From NCBI GenBank assembly GCA_002633005.1, contig NMRA01000024.1, positions 1-64,000 on the forward strand: a stretch of 64,000 nucleotides of DNA, in the 5' to 3' direction. The DNA is from Phoronis australis (Eukaryota > Phoronida > Phoronidae). Numbering within the stretch: the stretch's first letter is position 1; the number at the start of each line of letters is the position of its first letter. The notes under the pieces are model-generated. The model searched no databases and had not been told where the DNA came from. It saw nothing but the letters and a program-made list of their open reading frames with translations. The position numbers and the translations under genes are program-made. This document shows, piece by piece, positions 22,502 through 34,700 of the stretch.

Positions 22502-23470
22502 TATTCTTCACTTATTTAACATACAATATTGTTGGCAAGTGAAATTCTAGTTTGACATCTTGCTCCACAAAAATAATGAATAAGGAATTTTAGTCTATCC
22601 TTTGTATAGATTTCATAAAAATTTTTTGCTGTACAGTAGTAAGCCTTTAAAAAGGAAAATTACAATTTTGCCAATTATTTTTGTGAAAAATAAGTGTAGA
22701 CTTACCATACACATCTCAGATGCAAACAAAACACTTACCACAATATTATGGAAAAGGCTCAGCGTCCACTGGTTCATCATATATGTGGGGGTCTGCTGCA
22801 AGAGGAATGAATCTGGATAAAACGTTATTTCAAATGAATAAAAATACCAGTTATGACATGAAAAACTGTTGCGTTGTTAATTAAGACACTTATTAATTAA
22901 CGACAAATTAATGATTTATTCAAAATTTTGAGTGCAACAAAAATACTTTTTCCAAAAGATAATTTAGTAACTCTGGACACCATATCCACAACTTAAGACG
23001 CGATTTTTCCTGGGGCTTGCATATAAGACTGGTGTTTGGGCCCCTGAGGGAAGGGAAAACCCAAAAATGAACTTGTTGAGGAAATACAAATTATAATTGA
23101 TTACTGCTATAGACAAAATACAACTTAAGACATGAAACATCCAAGAGACTTAAACTTACTAATAAACTACCAATTAACTACTTACTCTCAAATACAATGA
23201 AAATGTACAGAAACGCAATTTAAGATATACCAGGGGTCACTATGCTGGCTACAAATTAAAGCTGAGCTACTTGAATCCCATCTAGTGGCAGTACACGGAA
23301 TTGTGATGCATGACACAGTCTATTGGTTCATGCGATTAAACCGAAATTCAAAAGGTAATTCACTCTGTTGTAGTCATCTACACCGATTGTAGTTTAAGCA
23401 TTCTGTGAAGCCTCTCAGAGATCCCACAGCTAATACACCAGAGTCTGTTAACATCGCTGGTCCACCCGAT
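22502..23470. other. No gene recognised
   Basis: AT-rich DNA. 23281-23293 has catctagtggcag, an inverse near-match to the CTCF-like motif found in the repeat family elsewhere. Confidence 0.4.
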
Positions 23471-23484
23471 TCTGGGATAAACTT

Positions 23485-23811
23485 TTAAATGGCTCTAAAG
23501 TAACACATAAGAAATTCAATGTAGAATACCCCAAACATTATTAAGACCTTGTCGAATTCTGGCTGACTGGCGACTTGGATTCGATGAGCAGTCTTTGCAA
23601 CATCTAGATCATATGTTTCTAGGCCACACATCTGGCAATATTCCTCTGCACACTTCATGTCCACGTCATTTTTTGTGATGGGTTGGCTCAGTTTAATATA
23701 ATGAACAACTTGCTTCGGTAACTTATCTTGGTAAAGACGTGCGTTAAATCCATCCCACTTTGGCGCAGTTTCTGAATTAAGGTTGTCGCGTACGAGGAAT
23801 ATTGTATCCAT
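23485..23811 (-). pseudogene. Fragment of a multi-copy, unnamed protein family (transposon-like)
   Basis: An open frame reads MDTIFLVRDNLNSETAPKWD, GFNARLYQDKLPKQVV, EEYCQMCGLETYDLDVAKTA and FDKVLIMFGVFYIEF. It resembles repeated uncharacterised invertebrate proteins with a 'YDLAxAKxAxxIQ ... PxFDxxFIxxGxFHIE' signature, which I recall only from memory (possibly DUF6589-like). The frame has an acceptable Met but no full domain. The same sequence recurs at 26326-26591, cut by the N. Confidence 0.4.
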
Positions 23812-24954
23812 TACTAGGCGTCTTAATTAATAACCCCAGGCTTTTTCACGTCTTAGTAAGTTGCATCCTTTTAATTTGGGCGGTGATTAGAATGAACAAA
23901 AACTTGAAACGGATGTTGCACTCAAAATTTTAATTAAATGGATTTTGGGCCCTCTTTTGGACCCTACAGGGACCAAAGCCCAGGATTGCGCAACTTCAGA
24001 TGCCCCTTTCCCTCAATGGTTGGTGATTTACAATAGAATTATTAAGCGCTAGCATAGTTAGAACTCTTCTTCATTGTTAGTTTACTTAATTAACAACTGT
24101 TACAGGTGGTTATCATATAATAAATTAATCAAATGAATTTAACCATTCTCTCTCCATCTACGAACAATCTCAAGAATAGCTACCCACAGTCTATTTCTGA
24201 CAAAAGCCCACCAAGAAATATAATAACCAATCTGTGACATAGGGAGTTGAGCTCTTTGTTGCCTAATGCCTTTCAAGATTGATGCCAATGATGCATTAGC
24301 AGGTGAAAGAACGAGGATTAGTTAAAATGATCAAAACAGCTCACCCAAATATTGTCGTTATTTCTAGTACACTGAGTAGTATTCCATGAACCAACAAAGA
24401 GACTTCACTTCTCTTTCAATAGAAACATGCTGTTATTTCCCTTCCCAAATAGGCCAAGATGCCATTGAAACTGATGGTTTGTAACTATAAGTAGGTTAGG
24501 TTGTGAATGTTTTGAAACCAAAAAATTTCCTGAAACAGGCGTTCACAGAAAAGTATGTTGGGAGCTAATAAAAGCGAACATTTCAAACTTTCTGGGGTGG
24601 GCATAAAACTGACCAGTGCGCTAACCCTGCCCAGTGTCTCCTTAGGAAAAATTGGGACATAGACTTCAAGTTGTTCTTTAAGAATTTTAAAAAATACAAA
24701 AATCACTGATTTCGACTAGAGAGGACTACCCTTTCCAAATTGACCATAAATCCAGATATCAATATGGTCCATTGTTGAGGGTTCCCATGGTCTTTTGTCT
24801 GACATGACTGCAGGCCAATAATCAACGGGTTCCTGGAAACCGAAACCTAAGACCACCTGTTTTTTTCATCCTATGTCCTTACCTAAGTTTCCACAACATA
24901 CTGAAGTTCAGAAGCCAAACAGTTCGAAAAATCACCGGTTTTTATGCACGATAT

Positions 24955-25085
24955 ATCAGTTTATTTTAGCCCTCTTGTTCTATTGGACTTTCCTTACTCA
25001 AGGTCGAAGGTTCAAGTCCCACTGGGCCTGAATGCTAGACCCTTGGGTCAGCTCAGTATTAATTGTATATTAATAAACTAGCATA
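24955..25085 (+). repeat. tRNA-derived SINE, family A, within copy 1
   Basis: B-box ggttcaagtccca (25010), tail gctagacccttgggtcagct and tatattaataaa. The same copy is seen at 27729-27855 in the second duplicate. The A-box is poorly preserved. Confidence 0.6.
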
Positions 25086-25640
25086 ACAACAGCAACACAG
25101 AGCGTTGAAATGTGCCCATGATTCCAAAGCAAACGGCGTGCGTCTAGGAGTGTTTATTTGTATCATAAATTTAATATCCTACGGAGGGTTCGGGACGCAA
25201 AAAAAATGAAACTAGGAGGCATCACGGTAGACCTCCCAAAATCCTCAGCCACACGAGTTTTCAAAATCATCCATACAAGTAGAGTGTTTGGTTGATACAG
25301 GGGGGTATGCTTAAAACAGACAACAAAACAGTAAAAATGGCCACTAGGTGACGTAAAATACCTCGAATCCATCTGAAAACATCTCATTAATAGATGCCTA
25401 TCTGACAAATTTTATGAAAATCCATTGAGGACCTCTTGGATATAGAGGTAAACATAAAAAATAAAACTACCACTAGAGGGCACACCGGTAGTTGGATAGG
25501 ATCGAAATTGGTTGTCATTCGTTGTAAGATTCATAGAAACATAACGGCAAACCCAATCAAGATCCTATGAGGGATTTAAGAGATAAAGCTGCTGACACCG
25601 GATGCCCAGACAGAAATGACGGCAATATGCCCCCACATAA
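25086..25640 (+). repeat. CTCF-motif dispersed repeat, within copy 1
   Basis: Begins agcaacacagagcgttgaaa, carries ccactagagggcac (25470-25483), and ends acggcaatatgcccccacat. Repeated at 27861-28415 in copy 2. Confidence 0.7.
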
Positions 25641-25731
25641 CAAACATGTGGACGAATAAAAATGGTTCCAGGCAATCAGTGCAATGGGCGCATCTGAGTG
25701 GCCTGTGAACCAGATCACGAGCAATGAATTA

Positions 25732-26324
25732 TGTAGTATTATAGCTCTTTAGACTTAGAGATAGATATATTGAGTTCCGGTTCCATCAGCGTTGTTGTTC
25801 CTACATGGTGGCAGCGGCGGTTTGTGTCATTTTTGTGATTCTGGCGAAACAACTGGGCATTGTACACTGATACCTTCCAACGGTTTGTGTTAAGGATCTT
25901 TCGTGCTGTTTTCGAAGTATTTTGTTTGTGAAATATCAGAAAATAGCCGGGAACTGTTGATAGTTGTTGTACAGTACTTCAAAATTTTCCATGACGTCAT
26001 AGCCACATGTGCATTGTGTGTTTTGAGCTGACAGTTCATGTGATCGAAGTTCGCGAGGAAAGTGTGAGGCTCTATAAGATAACTTTTAAGCGCGACTTTA
26101 CATTATAAGTAGCGATACATAAAAGTTAGTGAATTTATTGACCGAATAAATTTACCACATACCTGCACGAGTGACACGCAACATTAGTGAACACGTTAAC
26201 GAAGTGACACATAAACTGACAACATTCAGAACATTACAAAAATGGCAACATATCAGATACCGGCCCCAACCCCAATGTCAGTACAAGGGAATGTGGCAGA
26301 GAACTGGCGTGAATTTGAAACCGC
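25732..26324 (+). mobile_element. 5' end of a Ty3/Gypsy-like retrotransposon, cut by an N
   Basis: A block from tgtagtattatagc to gttcctaca (25732-25805) has inverted tips TGTAG/CTACA as in an LTR. It is followed at once by tggtggcagcggcgg, which fits a primer-binding site. After a ~430-base leader, ATG 26242 reads MATYQIPAPTPMSVQGNVAE and NWREFETA, typical of the start of a Gypsy gag polyprotein. The sequence stops at N 26325. If the LTR really is 74 bp it is unusually short. Confidence 0.65.
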
Positions 26325-26325
26325 N

Positions 26326-28503
26326 ACCTTGTCGAATTCTGGCTGACTGGCGACTTGGATTCGATGAGCAGTCTTTGCAACATCTAGATCATGTGTTTGT
26401 AGGCCACACATTTGGCAATATTCCTCTGCACACTTCATGTCCACGTCATTTTTTGTGATGGGTTGGCTCAGTTTAATATAATGAACAACTTGCTTCGGTA
26501 ACTTATCTTGGTAAAGACATGCGTTAAATCCATCCCACTTTGGCGTAGTTTCTGAATTAAGGTTGTCGCGTACGAGGAATATTGTGTCCATTACTAGGCG
26601 TCTTAATTAATAACCCCAGGCTTTTTCACGCCTTAGTAAGTTGCATCCTTTTAATTTGGGTGGCGATTAGAATGAAAAAAATTTGAAACGGATGTTGCAC
26701 TCGAAATTTTAATTAAATGGATTTTGGGCCCTCTTTTGGAGACCAAAGCCCAGGATTGCGCAACTTAAGATGCCCCTTTCCTTCAATGGTTGGTGATTTA
26801 CAATAGAATTATTAAGCGTTAGCATAGTTAGAACTCTTCTTCAATGTTAGTTTACTTAATTAACAACTGTTACAGGTGGTTATCATATAATAAATTAATC
26901 AAATGAATTTAACCATTCTCTCTCCATCTACGAACAATCTCAAGCATAGCTACCCACAGTCTATTTCTGACAAAAGCCCACCAAGAAACATCATAACCAA
27001 TCTGTGACATAGGGAGTTGAGTTTTTTGTTGCCCCATGCCTTTACCTTTCAAGATTGACGCCAATGATGCATTAGCAGGTGAAAGAACGAGGATTAGTTA
27101 AAATGATCAAAACAGCTCACCCAAATATTGTCGTTATTTCTAGTACACTGAGTAGTATTCCATGAACCAACAAAGAGATCACTTCTCTTTCAATAGAAAC
27201 ATGCTGTTATTTCCCTTCCCAAATAGGCCCAGATGCCATTGAAACTGATGGTTTGTAACTATAAGTAGGTTAGGTTGTGAATGTTTTGAAACCAAAAAAT
27301 TTCCTGAACCAGACGTTCACAGAAAAGTATGTTGGGAGCTAATAAAAGCAAACATTTCAAACTTTCTGGGGTGGGCATAAAACTGACCAGTGCGCTAACC
27401 CTGCACAGTCTCTCCTTAGGAAAAATTGGCACATAGACTTCAAGTTGTTCTTTAAGAATTTTAAAAAATACAAAAATCACTGATTTCGACTAGAGAGGAC
27501 TACCCTTTCCAAATTGACCATAAATCCAGATATCAATATGGTCCATTGTTGAGGGTTCCTATAGTCTTTTGTCTGACATGACTGCAGGCAAATAATCAAC
27601 GGGTTCCTGGAAACCGAAACCTAAGACCACCTGTTTTTTTCATCCTATGTCCTTACCTAAGTTTCCACAACATACTGAAGTTCAGAAGCCAAACAGTTCA
27701 AAAAATCACCGGTTTTTATGCACGATATATCAGTTTATTTTAGCCCTCTTGTTCTATTGGACTTTCCTTACTCAAGGTCGAAGGTTCAAGTCCCACTGGG
27801 CCTTAATGCTAGACCCTTGGGTCAGCTTGGTTTTAATTATATATTAATAAACTAGCATAACAACAGCAACACAGAGCATTGAAATGTGCCCATGATTGCA
27901 AAGCAAACGGCGTGCGTCTAGGAGTGTTTATTTGTATCATAAATTTAATATCCTACGGAGGGTTCGGGACGCAAAAAAACTGAAACTAGGAGGCATCATG
28001 GTAGACCTCCCAAAATCCTCAGCCACACGAGTTTTCAAAATCATCCTATCAAGTAGAGTGTTTGGTTGATACAGGGGCGTATGCTTAAAACAGACAACAA
28101 AACAGTAAAAATGGCCACTAGGTGACGCAAAATACCTTGAATCCATCTGAAAACATCTCATTAATAGATGCCTATCTGACAAATTTTATGAAAATCCATT
28201 GAGGACCTCTTGGATACAGAGGTAAACATAAAAAATAAAATTACCACTAGAGGGCACACCGGTAGTTGGATAGGATCGAAATTCGTTGTCATTCGTTGTA
28301 AGATTCATAGGAACATAACGGCGAACCCCATCAAGATCCTATGAGGGATTTAAGAGATAAAGCTGCTGACACCGAATGCCCAGACAGAAATGACGGCAAT
28401 ATGCCCCCACATAACAAACATGTGGACGAATAAATGGTTCCAGGCAATCAGTGCAATGGGCGCATCTGAGTGGCCTGTGAACCAGATCACGAGCAATGAA
28501 TTA
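26326..28503. repeat. Near-identical duplication, copy 2 (without the Gypsy insertion)
   Basis: It begins at the single N in mid-sequence and runs through the same features as copy 1. After gagcaatgaatta it continues ttctttatttttgttc, the uninterrupted site into which the Gypsy element was inserted in copy 1. It then leads into the receptor tail-exon unit. Confidence 0.9.
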
Positions 28504-28679
28504 TTCTTTATTTTTGTTCCCCACGATTTTGATCTTAGATCAGCACCCCTGATAAACAATCTTCTCCACAGCATTGGCTCTTGTACGGGTAGAGTTTCTA
28601 ATGACTTGTTAGTTAGTAAAAGTGTTGATGACAGCAAATTAAAGAAATAGGAGGCAGTGCCTTACTCATCAAAACTTAC

Positions 28680-28715
28680 TTGTTTCTTCATCTTCATCTC
28701 CCGACAGAGCCTCTC
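28680..28715 (-). CDS. Receptor exon 11: cytoplasmic mini-exon, copy B (acidic)
   Basis: A 36-nt exon with acceptor cactgttccag and donor gtaagt, phase 1 at both ends. It encodes (R or G)EALSGDEDEET. It is the last receptor exon I can support. Downstream exons should lie below 28680, beyond or within the duplicated repeat block, or outside the window. Confidence 0.55.
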
Positions 28716-31700
28716 CTGGAACAGTGAGTAATGTAAGATGAATACTAAATAAACACTGGAAACAACATGTGACATACCAGTAGGAAACACTAGCAGTAGT
28801 CGAATCAGACATTGCTCGAAAACCAAATGGTGCCAGCGTATTCACATGATATACCTTTTCTTCCCAAAACACCACTTGAACAGCACCTCATCAAGAATAC
28901 ACTGGCTACTAGGAGGTGCTGCAGTGGTCGAAAACCGCCCAAAAATTTAATTGTACTGGTGCGTTGATACCACATGTCGTTATGTCAAGTTTCATTGAAA
29001 TCTGTTCATTCGTACTCTAAATATCACCCGGAAATCCTCTTTCCCCAAAAATACCAACACCAGGGAGTTGGGGAGATTGGTAAGTGACATGGGCTCTTCT
29101 ATAAGTGACGCACTAGGCCCTTGTGCCAAGTTTTATCAAAATTTGACACGGAGTTTCCGAGATATCAAGTGGACAACTGGGCAACCTAACAACCAAAGTC
29201 ACAATACGCAAGCACATAATAATTACACACATGAGGGCACATAAAGATACCCGGTTTTAGTCAATAATATATCAGTTTAGTTTACCAGGTGTTTATTGGT
29301 GATCTTTCCTTTACTCAAGGTCATGGGTTTGACTGTAACACTAGGCCTCACTGCTAGACCCTTGAGTCAGCTTGGTCTTAATAATATAAGCATAAAAATG
29401 GTTCCAAGTGATCAGTGCAATGGGCCAACCTGAGCCCCAATTATCCTTTATTTTTGTTCTCCAGAAAATAACCTAAGATCAGCACCCCTGATAAACAGTC
29501 CTCTCCACAGTATCGCTCTTGTACCCACAAGTACAAGATGCTGTGAAACAGGCCAGGTTTCTAAAGACTTGTTTTTAGTAAAAGTGTTGTTGACAGGAAA
29601 AGTAATAGGAGACGGAGCCTATTCATCAAAACTTACTTGACTGTCCATTTCCTTCTAATACACCACCTGGAACAGTGAATAATGTAAAGTGAACACTAGA
29701 CAACAAACACAGGAAACAACATGTGACCTTACCAGTAGGGCACATTACGGAGCAAAACTGCAATCTGTTGCCTCATGTCATGGTCAACTGGATGCTTTTG
29801 CTAATTTTCAATTTTAAGTCACAGCCAAACTGTACCTCCACTCATAATTACAGATATTTGCCACGGGATTACCAAATTGCCATGGTCACAGGATGAAAAA
29901 CTGGAGCTATGCCCCACAGCCCAGTTGTAATGTTGCTAAAAACTAAAAACAAAGTCTAAAATTTTATATCTTTATTTACCTTGAATGCATAATACGAGTG
30001 TTCGACAATTTATACTCGCAAGAAATGAAAAAGGCAGGTTCTAATATGCACTTTTTGGAAAACATTTTGATCACTTTTGTTCCAAAGGTTTTGAAATGTT
30101 CAAAATTCCATGGAACAGTAGCAGAAATAAAATTAATGTGAAATTCTTTTTTTAATTGAAAGTAGTGGGAACCATGAACAGAACCAACTTAAAGTTACCC
30201 AACAGCTATTCATCTGTAAGATCTGTCAAAGTATGTAATAAATCAGAGGCCTGTTTCAAGAAAAGTGGCTTACGACTTATAGACAGAAATGTGATTTTGC
30301 ACTCCTACTTCACAATTGCCAAATAAAGCCTTAGCCAAGACATGTAATCATTAACAAATAAGTGCATGGAAATAATCTGACTGTACAAATCTTCTCAGTA
30401 AGAAACAGCTATGGGTGTATTCTTAGAGACTTTATTCTTTTGCTAATTGAAAGTGAGTTTCAATTATTTAGCAGACACATAGTTATGTGGAGCACAAGAC
30501 CAAATTTGTGTCTTTTAAGACACAAATTTGGTCTTAAAAGACCTACCTCACTTTACATGAAACAGACCCTGGCCATTTTAAGCTCACAATGTATGGTGTA
30601 CGTGACTTTATCAATCTTAGCAATGCTTAAAATCCCTTACCATTAAATCCAGGAAGGTCGCCTTGATTGTCGTAGTTACGAGAATTACGATGTCCAGATT
30701 TCTTGCAACATTTAATGTAAATGACTACACCCGCAATCACAACGGCTATTACTGAAAGTAAACAATGCCAATACACAAATTGAAGTTCATGAATGACCCA
30801 AGCTTAGCTAACATCCAAGGGGTTTGAATCGAGAATTTAAAATGGACTCATGGGCGCCGAGCCCAACACTACCCTACATGGGTATAATTTAAAAGATACG
30901 TAAAGTAAGTAGTTCAAGACATGAAATGGTTGGTACAAGTTTGTCTTCTACATCTGTTCACCTGAAACTTGAAAAAAACAGATACTGTGCGTTGACGAGA
31001 GGCAAACAATGTCTGACCATCTTTCAACCAATAATCAAAACTAAATTAATGAGGCTTTGGTGTTTTAAATGTAACCGCTGCTTAGTACGAACAAAACTAA
31101 CAGTGGAACACATTTGCTTTTTAGAAAAAATACAAAATGAAACCTTTTCCACCACAGAAAGTAAATCTTTCACAAACCAGCAGGCTCACTGGGTGGTGCT
31201 AACTCTGGTTTTGGGCTGCAGCCTGAGCAAACGAGTTTTACAATATGCAAACAAACAGCTAAATCTAGAGGATTGTTGGTTCCATATTGTTTAATAGAAT
31301 TAATTCAGCACTATGACATATCTGCTTCACTCAAAGATGAGGCACACTGAAACTAATGCTCCACTTAGACAGCCAGCTAGTTGTATGAAGACTATCGTTA
31401 AAATACTCAGTCTGCTAGGTAAACTGTTCCACTGTGTGTTGAGCTCCTTTAGACCACAAAATGTCACACAGCATGGGTAGTTCAGCTAGTCACCTCCTCG
31501 TGAAAACTATGTCAACAAGTAGAGCTAATAATCGCGGGATTCACACAAAATCTGGACGTCAACCGACACCCATCTCGTCTGCTACAGCCTTTTAAGTGAA
31601 AACAATGATCTAAGAAACGTCATTTCGTTGCGTAATTCTCCACCTTTTGTAACAAAAAGAAAAGCCTGCCATATTTTTGAAAACAGTACGCTCATGTCAC

Positions 31701-34700
31701 GCACACACCCCATTTCCTAAGTTCTTTGCGACACCTGCCGGGAGATGATGGCAGCTTTGCAGCAACTAAGTTTGTTCAGAGATTCTGACTCACTGGTAAT
31801 AAAATGCTAAAAACTTGTAATGAAATGAAACCAGTTCCGATAATCTGTTGACATAGGTGCAACCTCATGGGAATAAGAACTGTTCATTGCAGAATCGAAG
31901 AAAACAGAAACTGGCCAATGGGTGACGTAATATTCCATGGCGCTGAAAGTTGATGCATAAGATCGCTCCACAACTTGCGCAGCAGAATAACAGTAGAATT
32001 CCCATTTGTCTAACAAAGGTAAGAATTTTACTTTACTCAAGGAAGAATGTAGATTTTAATGACACTAATGTTGTTTCGGATTTTCTTTGGCAACTTTTTT
32101 ACCCCCATCGGCGCAAAGCTGTATAATTATTTAGTATACAGCTATGTACCAACTAAGCTATGCTCCACTCTGCAACTCAACAAGATTGAAGATGACAGAC
32201 AATGAAATCATAATAAAGGTACTGGACATGAACAGGCATGAGTGTCCAGGAAGATTATGTTTCCTTTTAACACATTGCGAAACATACTACTATGAAGAAC
32301 TCGACTTATTTAAAACAAGGAAGTCCAGTGAATCTTCTCAGTTATTTCCAGAATGAACCAAATCCATATTACCATCAAAGCACCCCATGCCTTTAGTTTT
32401 GGAGAACATCTCAATGATAATTTGTTGTCCCACCCTTGGGATACAGCATGGTTAAGCCAGAGACAGACACGAGCACAATTTCTGTTCAATATTTTTTGGA
32501 AAAAATGGCGGGAATTTGCAATTCACAGGTCTCCAAAGGCGCAGATAGTTTGAAAGGGACACCATCGTTTTTATGACCAAAAACTCATTTTGGGAATCAT
32601 TGTTGGATGGACTTCTTTAAGTTATTAGCTTTGATCAGAGCTATAAAATAACAAAATCCGTTGTCTTTCTGGTTATATTATTAATTTCGTTAATTCTCAG
32701 TTTTGCCTGCCAGGCATTCCATCAAACCAAGGCAACCGTTTTTAACATTCAAATACGCTTTGACTCTGAAATTTGGCTCAGCGGCAGAGTGGTCGGCTGA
32801 TATGCGGAGGTTGAGGGTTCGAATCTGTGCTACTACTACTGTTCTGTAAAATTATCTTTCTTACCAAGAATGTCCATTACAGTTTTATTTCACAAACGCC
32901 AATGTCCTCCCAAGGTCATCAGTCCTCACAGAACTCTATTTGATAGGAAGCTAACATTTCCTGGAGTGAGGCTTTCCTCAAATGTACACTACACCCCATC
33001 AGTTACAATCATGACTGCCTAATATTATTTTCCCCAACCCCTCTACTAGTACAGGAACCTTTCATCCGATACGAAATGGCAACATCGATTGTTAAATCTT
33101 ACTAGGCAATGAAAGTGGCGACTGCTTTCCTAATGACTCCTTCGTTTTGCCATTTGCAGGCCACTTCCCAGTCATTTAACAATAAATCCGTCAAAATTGC
33201 TAAAATTGTTGTGAAGGCCTAAATTTTCCATTTCTCCAAACTTTTATCTGATGAAAGCTACAGCATAGAACTGAAAAAAGATAACGTACCTATTTGGCAA
33301 CATAAATTTTAATGGAAAACGGAGGCGATATACCTCATCAGTCATATTGTGTCCTACATTAGTCGACATTCTATCACAAAGCATTTACTAGTAAGGTATT
33401 TAACCCGTGATCTTCTAATTTGAAAATATCCAACCACACTCGACACTGAAGAGCTGTAGGGTGTTCTAAACTGTCCAAAAGTGCAATACCAAATGTTAGA
33501 GTACTCACAAGCTAACACACCGAAGATAGTTCCCACTAGGGTCCCGTTGTCACTGCTTTTGTCTGCAAACAAATGTAATATTACAATTTTAATCAAACAT
33601 TAAAACACAACACAACAAAGTTAGAAGTATTTCCAACTACAACAGCAACTTAGTGAACTGAAGAAAGCAAAGTTAATATTCTATTAACATACCCACAACA
33701 GGATGCGACAATGGAAAATTGAAATTGTCTCCATGTAAAACTATGTGTACTGATGATCCAAAAATATGTAGGTGCAGTTCTTTCCTAATTAATAAAAACA
33801 CAGTGGGGCTATATTCCACAAACATCACTCAAGGTATGAGGCAGATAACAAGGTGAAACTGAAAGAAGACTAAATTATATAGAGCCTGGCTACAACAGGA
33901 GTAAGTCAGAAATTCCCAAAAAGGACAAGCCCTGTTTTTTAACACCCGATCAGAAAATTTTCGAGAAGATCTTTCATCAACTACGGAAGCAGCAGCTAAA
34001 GATAAATCGGCCACAAGGGGGCATAGCACCATCTAAAAATTATTGTTACTCGGGTTTTGTAAAATTTTGTAATAATTTTCCATTCAGTTTGATAGATGAA
34101 AAAGCTGATGTCAAAAAAGAAACCTAAAATATTAAAATTATCACAATGGGATGCTGAACATGTAACAGTCACAAAAAATGATTTTTTTTATTAAAAGCAT
34201 ATCTTCTCACAAATTCCACGAAGAGAGTTGGTAGAGACAGAGGCAGGCATAAAAATGTAATACGACTAACCAAAAGTCAACACGCGCTGTGCTATAATTA
34301 ATGGGAACACAGCTGCTAGACTTCATGACAATCTTTTAAACAACATGGTAGACGTTATGCCTGGCACAACAAATAAAACATCCATTAAAAAGCAGGAATA
34401 GATGCTGCATACATCTGACGATCAATGTTAGCCATGCTCTCCTACACAGAAAATCTCGAGTGCAGAAGGGAGTATGAGGACGAAGGCAATGACACCAGTG
34501 ACGATGCAGAAGGCAACCTCTAAAACAACATTGCCACCAACAATAAAAAAGAAGCAAAACATAATTATCAAAGAGCATGCTTTTTAGTCGACTAATTATC
34601 CAAATGCCATGCAGATAAATCCACCCAGGTTCCAGATTAAAAGTAAAAGGGTTTCCTTCTAACTACATACACTTTCACTCAAGACAAATGTCAAGAGAAA

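Larger units (their letters stand above)
23546..25731. repeat. Near-identical duplication, copy 1
   Basis: From accttgtcgaattctggctg to acgagcaatgaatta it matches 26326-28503 base for base apart from rare changes (e.g. agggaccctacagggaccaa shortened, single substitutions). It includes the unnamed protein fragment, a SINE (about 24955-25085) and the CTCF-motif repeat. Copy 1 ends exactly where a Gypsy LTR begins. Confidence 0.9.
28400..29770 (-). repeat. Local duplication of a tail-exon unit
   Basis: The segment at about 28500-28830 matches about 29440-29770. Shared blocks include gatcagcacccctgataaac, ctcttgtac, agtaaaagtgttg, catcaaaacttacttg, and the acceptor region ctggaacagtga. Each copy holds one phase-1 mini-exon of the receptor gene. 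The copies have diverged in the exon itself more than at the splice sites. Confidence 0.7.

Noticed and set aside
30362-30646. 94-residue plus-strand open frame
   Set aside because: It crosses the 40-base palindrome and lies antisense to receptor exon 9. It has no protein character.
32769-32836. Functional tRNA gene
   Set aside because: A- and B-box are good but the acceptor and anticodon stems do not pair properly, so it is called a tRNA-like element.
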